Below, piece by piece: positions 26,081 to 34,709 of a stretch of DNA of 64,000 nucleotides (position 1 is the stretch's first letter; every line of letters begins with the position of its first letter). The notes under the pieces were generated by a model, which saw only the letters and a program-made list of their open reading frames with translations, was not told where the DNA came from and searched no databases. A program made the translations under genes and the position numbers. Source of the DNA: Lachnospiraceae bacterium oral taxon 096 (GTDB lineage Bacteria > Bacillota > Clostridia > Lachnospirales > Lachnospiraceae); NCBI GenBank assembly GCA_018141845.1, contig CP073340.1:1885001-1949000 (forward strand). The letters are read 5' to 3'.

Positions 26081-26560
26081 TTAAATTTTGAATAATCTGT
26101 GTTGTGAACTACTCCGACTTATTGTAAGTCCACAATTACCTATCATTTTACGGATAGCTAAATTCTTCATTTCAGGATGTAACATACCGCAATAATGACA
26201 TACTTGTGATGACGGAAACCACTGACCTACTTTTACAAGATATTTATTTCTATCAGATAGTTTATACTCAAGCATTAATAGGAACATACCGTATCCGTTA
26301 TCGAGAGTAGCTTTGCCGTTACCAAAGCCTTTATTAGACATAGCCTTCATGTTCGTCGATTCTACGCAGACAACATCATACTGATTGGCTAAGTAGATAT
26401 CTTATGCTGATGATTCAAACGCTGATTGGCTATATGTCTATAGATTTTGTTCACTTTACGAAGTTGCTGGATATCGTTATTCGACTTTCCTTCATGTTTT
26501 TTAGAACCTTGCTAACCTTCAATCTTATCAGAAAGCATAAGATTATAAACCTTACTTGAC
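26081..26560 (-). pseudogene. Decayed tnpB remnant
   Basis: The minus strand encodes fragments of an IS605 OrfB: IQQLRKVNKIYRHIANQRLNH, a stop, then YDVVCVESTNMKAMSNKGF, and WFPSSQVCHYCGMLHPEMKNL with the first half of the zinc ribbon. The frame then leaves the expected CxxC...HDRD end. Stops and frame changes show it is not functional. The N-terminal half is missing. Confidence 0.75.
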
Positions 26561-26870
26561 TCATCACCTCCTCATATAATCAAGTGTTTTTTGTTGAAAA
26601 TTCAAAGTTTTTTAACCTTGTCTGTCTCAGTAAATAAGCCAGAGTTATGAACATTTCGGTGTATCTGGTACTGAAATAGCGGTAAAAGGGTACACGAAAT
26701 AAAACATCATTGATTTTCGCTTTACTGGCCTTGCGTATACCCATCCCTCTATGGCAGCTAACCTCCTATATCCACCAGGATCATCTCTGTCTCCAGAGGT
26801 CCTAACTTCCTTCGTCCTGCCTGCCCATAACCAGGGTGTCAGCTATGCTCCTTTCCACTTTTAGACAACG
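26561..26870. other. Unassigned intergenic stretch in mobile region
   Basis: I see no convincing gene. The composition from about 26690 to 26860 is more GC-rich than the surroundings, and short reading frames exist without ribosome binding sites. It may be a remnant of another mobile element. I could not assign it. Confidence 0.4.
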
Positions 26871-26903
26871 AAAAACAGTAAACCTTTTTTCGATTTACTG
26901 TTT
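26871..26903 (-). terminator. Terminator after the MBL-fold gene
   Basis: On the minus strand AAACAGTAAA pairs with TTTACTGTTT over an 11-base loop, followed by TT and further Ts. It lies 60 bp after the MBL gene stop. Confidence 0.75.
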
Positions 26904-26962
26904 CTGTATTAAGATATATAAAATTTTCAAATTAGTAGTTTGTTTTACATAAGCATATCTGT

Positions 26963-27826
26963 TTAACACTTATCTAGTAAAACATTCCTTGCATTCTCTT
27001 CTGTATCTCCTTTTTCATCATATCCATCATATGGTGCTTTTGGGTTATGAACTTTGGGCTTCCTTTTTAACGCATTGCAGATCTCATCTGTATGAGAAAA
27101 AGCAAAATCTATATCATCAGTCCAACCTGTGTGACCTGTGATAATTTTTAACTTCAAATTTCTCTTTCTAAGTGTTCCCTCTAACTTCTTAAGAGATTTA
27201 ACTTGTAATTTTTTATCTTCTGCAAGAATGTTCAAAAATGCGTATCCACCATCTGCTCCAAGCCAAATCGTGTCACCTGTAAACAAATAAGTATCATCAA
27301 TCAGATAGACAAGATGTCCCCAAGTATGACCTGGCACAAGAAATGCTTCTATCTTAATATTCCCAATATAAAAAACCTGTCCATCATCAACTAATACTTT
27401 TTTATTTTCTATGCAAACTTGCGGAAGTTTAACTAATCCACCAAATACTTTACGCTTTTTATGACCTTCTAAATATTCATTTTCGATTTTTCCAATATAT
27501 ACAGTGGATTCGCTAAACAATCCATCACCGCCTTTTTCAATAGCTCCGACATGGTCTGTGTCTTGGTGTGTAATTAAAATTTCCTGAATATCTTTCGGAT
27601 TGACATTAAGCCACTTCATTTTTTCCGCTAATCTAGCATAATTATAACCCCCGTCTATCATAACCGTATGACCATCTTTTTTGTAAAAATAAATATTAGC
27701 AACATACTCTCTAACACAACTTACTCTCTCATCAATATGCCCTGTATTTAATGGCTTAAATATTTCTTTTCCCCGAAACAGAAACGACATGACTTTTTCT
27801 TGTTTTTTAGATTCTTTTTTTGACAT
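26963..27826 (-). CDS. MBL-fold metallo-hydrolase
   Basis: 287 aa from the ATG at 27826; the ATG at 27841 would add five residues and has its site too close. Metal-binding motifs are ITHQDTDHVGA (HxHxDH variant with Gln-Asp), VPGHTWGHL, FTGDTIW and ITGHTGWTD. It belongs to the broad glyoxalase II/RNase Z superfamily; the substrate is unknown. It sits alone between a tnpB remnant and an IS110 element, with a TATAAT box about 20 bp before the start. It is likely accessory cargo. Confidence 0.8.
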   Translation of the reverse strand: MSKKESKKQEKVMSFLFRGKEIFKPLNTGHIDERVSCVREYVANIYFYKKDGHTVMIDGGYNYARLAEKMKWLNVNPKDIQEILITHQDTDHVGAIEKGGDGLFSESTVYIGKIENEYLEGHKKRKVFGGLVKLPQVCIENKKVLVDDGQVFYIGNIKIEAFLVPGHTWGHLVYLIDDTYLFTGDTIWLGADGGYAFLNILAEDKKLQVKSLKKLEGTLRKRNLKLKIITGHTGWTDDIDFAFSHTDEICNALKRKPKVHNPKAPYDGYDEKGDTEENARNVLLDKC

Positions 27827-27905
27827 AAATCCTTGCCACATACTCCTCGTATTATATAGTAGTAGTTTTTAGAGACCCTCTCCAAGGTCTTTATAACTAT
27901 TAAGT

Positions 27906-28104
27906 CATAGTCTTTTCTTTACCTCTTCCGTAGGTTCGACTATGATATATAAGATACTGTGGATTGGTTATTTACTCCTACCACTTGATGGTTTTAGAAA
28001 GGCCCCAACCACAGTCTCTTTGCTCATTTGTTAATCAGTTAGATACCGCATGACGGTTTATTTAGAACGAGGCTACAATCGCAAGGAGTCCCTGTGGTTC
28101 TAAA
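27906..28104 (+). ncRNA. Candidate bridge RNA of the IS110 element
   Basis: Three stem-loops lie in order in the 5' non-coding region: CATAGTC/GACTATG (27906-27944), ACTGTGG/CCACAGT (27956-28015) and TTTAGAAC/GTTCTAAA (28061-28104). In IS110-type elements a bridge RNA encoded upstream of the recombinase has a 5' stem-loop plus target-binding and donor-binding loops. Position, size and layout match. Identification is by architecture only. Confidence 0.55.
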
Positions 28105-28136
28105 ACAGTATCAAATACATTTTAAAGGAGATTATT

Positions 28137-29312
28137 ATGATTTATGTAGGAATTGATGTCGCTAAGGATAAGCATGATTGCTTTATCACAAACTCTAATG
28201 GAGAAGTATTATTTAAAGCTTTTACCATTTCTAACAGTCAAGATGGTTTCAATGACCTTTACCAAAGAATAGAATCTGTTATGGAAGATATAACAAAAGT
28301 AAAAGTAGGACTGGAAGCTACCGGACACTATAATTACAATCTTTTAGGTTATCTCATTGATAAAGGTCTGACCACCTATGTCATCAATCCGTTACATACA
28401 AATCTGTACAGAAAAAGTCTAAGCCTTAGACTCACGAAAACGGATAAAGTAGATGCCCGCACGATTGCTTACATGCTCATGTCTGATGTGAACTTGAAGT
28501 CCTACTCAGATACATCTTACCACAACGAAGAATTAAAGTCATTAACTCGTTATCGTTTTGATAAGGTAAAAGAACGTGCCAAACTAAAAACTTCCGTTTC
28601 AAGACTGGTCTGTATCTTATTTCCTGAATTAGAAAAACTTGTACCAACACTTCATATGACATCCATTTATGCATTGCTTTCTGAATTTCCCGGGGCTAAA
28701 TATGTAGCTGGTGCACATCTTACCAGACTTACAAATCTTCTTTCAGATGCATCTAAAGGTCGATATGGTAAAGATACCGCCATAACTTTCAGGGAAGCTG
28801 CAAGGGCTTCTATCGGCTCAAATATGCCAGCCAAATCTCTTGAACTAAAACACACCATCAAGTTGATACTGGAACTTGCTTCTGAGATTGATGAAATCGA
28901 AAATGAAATCAAAATTATCATGGATGAAATTAATTCTCCAATTCTCAGTATTCCAGGTATCAACTATCGTATGGGCGCTATGATCATTGCCGAGATTGGC
29001 GACTTCAGTCGGTTTGATTCTCCTGATAAAATCTTGGCTTATTCCGGATTTTCACCATCAACATATCAATCAGGGCAGCTTGACTCAGCATACTCCCACA
29101 TGGAAAAACGAGGTTCCAAATACTTACGATATGCTCTGTACAATGCTGCCAAGTATGTTTGCCACTGGGATTCGACATTTGCCAGGTACCTTACCAAGAA
29201 ACGAGCTGAAGGCAAGCATTATAATGTTGCAATATCTCATGCCGTCAAAAAACTGGTTCGAGTTATTTATCATCTTGTAAAATCGAATCAGCAATACATT
29301 AAAGTAGCTTAA
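28137..29312 (+). CDS. IS110-family recombinase/transposase
   Basis: 391 aa. The RuvC-like DEDD domain is at the N-terminus (YVGIDVAKDKHDC, VGLEATGHYNY, TKTDKVDARTIAYML). The Tnp domain with the catalytic Ser region is at the C-terminus (ILSIPGINYRMGAMIIAEIG, LAYSGFSPSTYQSGQ, GSKYLRYALYNAA). Both halves are complete, so it may be active. AAAGGAGATTATT precedes the ATG. The structured RNA region is directly upstream. Confidence 0.93.
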   Translation: MIYVGIDVAKDKHDCFITNSNGEVLFKAFTISNSQDGFNDLYQRIESVMEDITKVKVGLEATGHYNYNLLGYLIDKGLTTYVINPLHTNLYRKSLSLRLTKTDKVDARTIAYMLMSDVNLKSYSDTSYHNEELKSLTRYRFDKVKERAKLKTSVSRLVCILFPELEKLVPTLHMTSIYALLSEFPGAKYVAGAHLTRLTNLLSDASKGRYGKDTAITFREAARASIGSNMPAKSLELKHTIKLILELASEIDEIENEIKIIMDEINSPILSIPGINYRMGAMIIAEIGDFSRFDSPDKILAYSGFSPSTYQSGQLDSAYSHMEKRGSKYLRYALYNAAKYVCHWDSTFARYLTKKRAEGKHYNVAISHAVKKLVRVIYHLVKSNQQYIKVA

Positions 29313-29602
29313 TTAACTCTAATTCAATACTCCTTTTTCATGCACCTATCATGATGCTCTTTTTGTCATGCAGTTTTCAAAGTGCAAGGAGCTCTAACTG
29401 TATTCCGAATATATCTAAAATACATTTCTGTACTTTATTTAAAAAATATCATTTTAGGGCTTGACTTTTAATAGTTAGTCTTTCCTACAAATTACATTTT
29501 TATTGGTACTCATCCTTGCATTGCTTAATTTTGATACAATACTATATCTTAAAAATCTTTCTATATCCATTGTAATCATATCAAAACCACATCATTGGTT
29601 AA

Positions 29603-29863
29603 TATTATACCATTTGTTCCTGTAACTGCTCTATACAAGTTACTCAAGTTAAATGTGCCAAGAATCTTGGTATCGGTGTTAGTACACTTGCCAAATGGGA
29701 AAGTCAATTTCGTGATAATGACGGTGACATTCCCGTTCGTGGCTCAGGGAACTATCAGTCTGATGATGCAAAAGAAATCGCTCGCCTTAAACGTGAGCTT
29801 CGTGATGCTCAGGATGTTCTTGATGTACTAAAAAAAGCCATAAGCATTCTGGGGAAAAGTTAA
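29603..29863 (+). pseudogene. IS3-family orfA fragment
   Basis: The frame ending at TAA 29861-29863 reads AKNLGIGVSTLAKWESQFRD, then DAKEIARLKRELRDAQDVLD and VLKKAISILGK. This is the HTH plus leucine-zipper end of an IS3/IS150 OrfA. No start codon or N-terminus is present and no orfB follows. A different-frame ORF over the same bases is spurious. Confidence 0.8.
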
Positions 29864-30023
29864 CTATTGCTATCTATACAGACCGATAAATCCATCTATC
29901 TGCTTTGTACTGTCATCTTTATGCACATATATTTCTGCGCAAGGCAACATCATCAGATACAAGAAGCTGGATAATACATTTTTCTTTCAAAGCACGCTCA
30001 CCCTTATACCTATAAAGACTGTT
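29864..30023. other. Intergenic DNA after the IS3 fragment
   Basis: No gene is supported here. It lies downstream of the leftward helicase gene and is probably residue of the truncated IS3 element. Confidence 0.4.
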
Positions 30024-33000
30024 TTAAGGTCTAACACCTATTTGTCTCAATAGACTTTCAATGAAATCACGAGCATACTTGCGTTTTAATTTACTGTGAT
30101 TTGCCTGGTTGTAATAGTTTCTAAGGCAGTTATAGCAAGAAGTGTTTTCATCGCAACATTGTTGTGATACTTTCGCATATGCTGCATTTAAAGATGTTAT
30201 TACAGCGTTCTTCTCAACCAGTCTCTTAACATGACCTGCTCCTCCTGGAACATTGTCATAGATCAAAATATCATAGCTATGCTGCTCTAGATTCAGTTCA
30301 AGAACACCCTCTATGTCATTTCTCTCAATCCCAAGTCCAATACTTATTCCTTCAAGAAATGCATACATAAATGACAACGCAATCGCATAATCTTCCTTCG
30401 TAAAGGATCCTAACATAGGAATAGTAAATCGAGCTACATCTGTTTGGAATCGATGTCCAAGCTTAATTTGAGTAAGTTCTTCACAAGAGCAATCAAATTG
30501 CCTGTAATTCTTGTGTTTCTTTAATGATGTAGGTGTAATTACTTTTCCTTTTATTATGTCGCTATATCCACATACTGGGCACATATTGAATGATGACTTG
30601 TTCATGACAAGGAGCTCGTCATTGGTGCTTGTCTCAATGGTAATAGCATTTGATAAAGAAACAACATTCTCATCCTTTATACCACCACCAAGATATGATA
30701 CTTCACCAGCATATGATCTCTTTGGCTTTGCACGGGTACTTTCTTTCGTGATACCAGTTTTAAATCCGTTTACTGGTTCAATATAAAATTCTTGTACCAC
30801 TGTACCAAGAGGTTCTCCACAATACTTGCACTCATTTCCAGTTCTTGTACTTACAGACACATTTACCTTTTTACAATTAGAACAAGTGCAGAAATAATTT
30901 CGTGGATATTCTCCTGTTTTAGGTAAGGATATATACTTTGAAGTATATTTCTTGCCATCAACAATGATTTCTGAATCCGGAGCATATTCTGATATCGCTA
31001 TTTTTAAATCGCGACTCAAATCATAGCTATTATCCAGAATACCTTCTTTATATATTTGCAATTCAACAACATCAACCGGGAACCCATATTTAGGAATGAC
31101 ACAGTACTTTGAAAGTGAATCAATTACCTTTTCCTTATGCAAATTCTCAATTTGTCTTTGGTAATAATCCGCTTCCTTATAGTTTTCTTCTGTTACAGCT
31201 TCCTTTTTCGCCTTCTCATACTCCTCTGCAATGGATTTAATTGTTGAAACAAAATGCTCCATCTTTTCATCATTGCCTTCGATTTCATCAAACCATTTAA
31301 AGTTGTGATAATCTCGATATACATTCCCAGGGAGTATTTTCTCGTTGATATAGATATTCAAATCACTCGGATGACTTGAAATATAGCTTTTAAACTCCTC
31401 TAATGCTTTTCCAAAGACTAATTCATCAATACTGCTGAAATAATCTGGGTGTAGTCTAAAGAAGAATCCTAAACATGTGGCCATCAAATGACGAACGATT
31501 ATCTTATGATTTACTACATTAAAATATGGTGGCTTAATGACACCAGAAATCATTTTTTCTGGACTACAGAAATATGTATAATCATGAGATCCAGTCCCAC
31601 AGTATGTCAAAATGTATGCTGCGCTATCTTTTCTTCTTCCTGCACGTCCTGCACGCTGAGCATAATTCGCAGGTGATGGTGGTACATTTCGCATAAATAC
31701 TGTTTCAAGGTTACCAATATCAATACCCATCTCAAAAGTTGTTGAACAACTTAAGACATTGATTTTTTTATTTTTAAAGTCTTGCTGATATTGCTTTGCC
31801 TTCTTTCGATCAAGCTGAGCAGTATGTTCCTTAACTACAATGCTTTCGATTTTCTTTGTCTTATATTGTCTTCTGTAATAATTCGTTGCAAGTGCCTCAT
31901 CCGGATCCACTTCACTCAATGTGCCATCACATTTATCCTGAACACACTTATTATGGACATTATATGGAGTCAAACGACCACACTTAGAGCAAATATAGTA
32001 TTTTGAGGTCTTATAATTCTTAACTACATACTTACTTGCTTCAATTTGATAGCATTCCTTAGTTTCATGCTTCTTAAACAATTTACCCGCAACAGCCAAG
32101 TTGTTAAAAACAACCTCCAATAATGCTTTTGCTGATTCTTCGTCACAGTCACAAACTTTCTGAACATAACGAACAACCATATTATCCTTTCCCTTTACAG
32201 GTAAGAAACTTCTAACGCCATTTATTGTCTTAGGGCAATTGAACATTACGTAGTTATCAAATCTTCTATATTCCAAAGCTTCCATCTTTTCATCTGGGGT
32301 TAATGTTGATTTGATCAAGTTTATGGCAGGTGCAACTTTGAATATACCAAATACAACCTGCATAATTGTTTCCAGATCCTTCTTTGTAATGTTATATTCT
32401 CCAAATTCAGCTTCAACGTCCTCTTCGTCAACTTGAGACATGATGTCAGTTAGATCAACATCAAAGAAATACAATCCTAAACCTTCACCGTCATTCGAAC
32501 CATCAACCTTTAATAGATCAACAAGTGTTGTAATCCAAGCATTTTTATGCGCACTTAAATCATTTTGAAATAAGTTACCTTCTTTAATCATTCCTGAAAG
32601 AGTTGCAGTAAGCTGATCTACAGAAATATTTCTATATTGATTATCTTCAATTACTTTCCAGACCAGTCTTTTCTGTAGCATTCTAATCTGGTTAGAATCC
32701 AAGAAAACTGCTGAAAAGCTAGCTTGTTGACGACTATCAGAAAATGCCAAAAATTGCTTTACATTCGACGTCTCTGGTTCTGATTGAATGCTTTCTTTTC
32801 TCTTCAAAGACAGTTTACCAGTTTTCTTTTTAGTCTCTGTTCCATCATCAATTGCTTCATACAAAATCTGAGCAAGTAGTGCAGTTCCCTCATCTTTTCC
32901 TACATTCAAGCTCTTAACAACACCTGCTCTTGCTTTGTGACCGCAACAAGGGCACTGATTTATATTATTGAACGCCGTTTCTTCTCCATCCTTCTTTGAT

Positions 33001-34709
33001 TGGAGAACTTTAAATATAGAATGTTGAAAGCTGTCTCCGCAATTACATCTGCGTGCATTTAAATTTCCTGCAACATGAATCGCACCACACTTTGAACAAA
33101 CCTTATACTCTTCAAGGATATCGTGGTCAACTTCCTCTTCATTTAATTCATTGCTCATCAAGAAGTAATCAATGCTTACAAATTCGTTATTTCCATAGTT
33201 TTCGTAAATATCAACTTCCTTGTTCTGATAGAGATAGTCAAGCCCCTCACCTTCATTACGCTGAATCTTTCCGATTATGTATGGCGAATTACAATATCTA
33301 CAGTTTCCAGCTTCGAAAGCCTTTAAATCACCAAGCATATTGGTTTTAGTAAGGCTTAATTGTGGATTGTTTCCAAGAGTGATGTATGCACCAGCTAATG
33401 AGCGCACAAAAGAATGGTATTTCAGATCAAAAATACCTATCCCGTCTTTTTCTGCCATGTTGATGAGATCAATCAAATCTATCAACTGTTCAGATGTTAA
33501 TTGATTATTAAAGCTAACAAGAATACTTTTAAAGCTCTTACTTCCATCTTTTAATACTTCATATAGATGGAAGACGTTTCTATCACCTACAAACAATTCA
33601 TATAGATAACTCTTCAAGTCCATTGAATCTATGTTTTTGTATCTATTTCCAATGGTTCTAACCGTCTGTATATCATTCTTCGCTTTCTTTATTTCAGAAT
33701 AATCCCCTGCGTCAATCGTATAACTCAGCTTCGAACTAGAAAGTAAAATTCTTTTAGAGAAGATGATATCTTGAATATCAAAACTTGCAGATGTAAGGCT
33801 TCTAGCAAAATTTACGATCTCGCTTTCAGATTTGCCTTGTTCACCCAACGTAGCACTTGTTAGAATAAAGCGTGGTTTATTTGGAGCCAATCCTGTCAAT
33901 CTACGCATCAACAAAGATAATTCGATTCCCAATGAGCCATAATACGAATGTGCCTCATCAAGAACAACAAACTTCCAGTTATTTAACCTCTCTGGAGCAA
34001 AGATCGAATAATCATTTGGCCTGATCAATAAATATTCCAACATAGAATAATTCGTGAACAGCAAATATGGTGGATTCTTTCTAATTTCTTCTCTCGAAAC
34101 CAATTCATTCTCAGGGATGAAAGTATCATTCTCTACACCATATTTCTCACGATAATTCTTAGGAACGCTTTCTTTCGTTTCCCCTGTAAAGAATCCATAT
34201 GTAATTTCAGGACACTGTGTGAGTATTTTTCTTACTCGATCAATCTGATCGTTTACAAGAGCATTCATTGGATATAAGAATATTGCTCTAACACCAACTT
34301 CCATATTACCTTTTTCTACATCAGACATCAGTTCATTTAGAATTGGATACAAGAAACTCTCTGTCTTTCCTGAACCAGTACCTGTTGTAATAATTGCACT
34401 TCGACCAGAGCAAATACACCTAATACTCTCTTCCTGATGAGAATATAAATGCCTCTCAAAATTCATATCTCCCAATCTACGAAATGATTTACATACTACA
34501 CCATCTGCAATCATTTCATCCAAGGACATTCCTCTTTTAAATGGCAAATTCAAATCGACATAAGGCCCCTTAAATAAATCTTCAACTTCCAATTGTTGCT
34601 CAAACAATTTTCGTAACTTTGGAGTTTTAAATTCAAAAGAAGACCTAAGATATTCTTTATACTGACTATTTATGTATTTAGATCGTTCAATAGGACTTCT
34701 CTTGCTCAC
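30024..34709 (-). CDS. DEAD/DEAH helicase with zinc ribbons and C-terminal DUF1998/MZB domain
   Basis: 1561-aa SF2 helicase. Motif I is TGTGSGKTESF, II VVLDEAHSY, III LTSATLGE, and VI QRAGRAGRR. CxxC clusters occur throughout, including CSKCGAIHVAGNLNARRCNCG (split: CSKCG...CNC), CPCCGH, CSKCGR, CSNCKK and CPVCGYSD. The C-terminus (LEGISIGLGIERNDIEGVLEL...YDNVPGGAGHVKRL...CCDENTSCYNCLRNYYNQ) is the DUF1998 metal-binding region of MrfA/YprA- and DISARM-type proteins. It starts at a GTG in a GTGA overlap with the upstream partner, so the two are coupled. Length and context differ from MrfA (about 750 aa). A phage or plasmid defence role is inferred. Confidence 0.85.
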   Translation of the reverse strand: MSKRSPIERSKYINSQYKEYLRSSFEFKTPKLRKLFEQQLEVEDLFKGPYVDLNLPFKRGMSLDEMIADGVVCKSFRRLGDMNFERHLYSHQEESIRCICSGRSAIITTGTGSGKTESFLYPILNELMSDVEKGNMEVGVRAIFLYPMNALVNDQIDRVRKILTQCPEITYGFFTGETKESVPKNYREKYGVENDTFIPENELVSREEIRKNPPYLLFTNYSMLEYLLIRPNDYSIFAPERLNNWKFVVLDEAHSYYGSLGIELSLLMRRLTGLAPNKPRFILTSATLGEQGKSESEIVNFARSLTSASFDIQDIIFSKRILLSSSKLSYTIDAGDYSEIKKAKNDIQTVRTIGNRYKNIDSMDLKSYLYELFVGDRNVFHLYEVLKDGSKSFKSILVSFNNQLTSEQLIDLIDLINMAEKDGIGIFDLKYHSFVRSLAGAYITLGNNPQLSLTKTNMLGDLKAFEAGNCRYCNSPYIIGKIQRNEGEGLDYLYQNKEVDIYENYGNNEFVSIDYFLMSNELNEEEVDHDILEEYKVCSKCGAIHVAGNLNARRCNCGDSFQHSIFKVLQSKKDGEETAFNNINQCPCCGHKARAGVVKSLNVGKDEGTALLAQILYEAIDDGTETKKKTGKLSLKRKESIQSEPETSNVKQFLAFSDSRQQASFSAVFLDSNQIRMLQKRLVWKVIEDNQYRNISVDQLTATLSGMIKEGNLFQNDLSAHKNAWITTLVDLLKVDGSNDGEGLGLYFFDVDLTDIMSQVDEEDVEAEFGEYNITKKDLETIMQVVFGIFKVAPAINLIKSTLTPDEKMEALEYRRFDNYVMFNCPKTINGVRSFLPVKGKDNMVVRYVQKVCDCDEESAKALLEVVFNNLAVAGKLFKKHETKECYQIEASKYVVKNYKTSKYYICSKCGRLTPYNVHNKCVQDKCDGTLSEVDPDEALATNYYRRQYKTKKIESIVVKEHTAQLDRKKAKQYQQDFKNKKINVLSCSTTFEMGIDIGNLETVFMRNVPPSPANYAQRAGRAGRRKDSAAYILTYCGTGSHDYTYFCSPEKMISGVIKPPYFNVVNHKIIVRHLMATCLGFFFRLHPDYFSSIDELVFGKALEEFKSYISSHPSDLNIYINEKILPGNVYRDYHNFKWFDEIEGNDEKMEHFVSTIKSIAEEYEKAKKEAVTEENYKEADYYQRQIENLHKEKVIDSLSKYCVIPKYGFPVDVVELQIYKEGILDNSYDLSRDLKIAISEYAPDSEIIVDGKKYTSKYISLPKTGEYPRNYFCTCSNCKKVNVSVSTRTGNECKYCGEPLGTVVQEFYIEPVNGFKTGITKESTRAKPKRSYAGEVSYLGGGIKDENVVSLSNAITIETSTNDELLVMNKSSFNMCPVCGYSDIIKGKVITPTSLKKHKNYRQFDCSCEELTQIKLGHRFQTDVARFTIPMLGSFTKEDYAIALSFMYAFLEGISIGLGIERNDIEGVLELNLEQHSYDILIYDNVPGGAGHVKRLVEKNAVITSLNAAYAKVSQQCCDENTSCYNCLRNYYNQANHSKLKRKYARDFIESLLRQIGVRP

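Larger units (their letters stand above)
27894..29477 (+). mobile_element. IS110-family insertion sequence
   Basis: The element contains a recombinase gene and a 230-bp structured 5' non-coding region. TAACTATTAAGTCA (27894-27907) and TGACTTTTAATAGTTA (29462-29477) are inverted copies that may mark the ends, but I cannot prove the exact borders. IS110 elements do not make target duplications. Confidence 0.65.

Noticed and set aside
29595..29831. 78-aa plus-strand ORF
   Set aside because: It overlaps the IS3 orfA fragment in another frame, and the recognisable protein is in that other frame.
30024..34709. Complete DISARM or BREX system
   Set aside because: No methyltransferase, PLD, PglZ or other partner genes are present. 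Only a DUF1998 helicase is shared.
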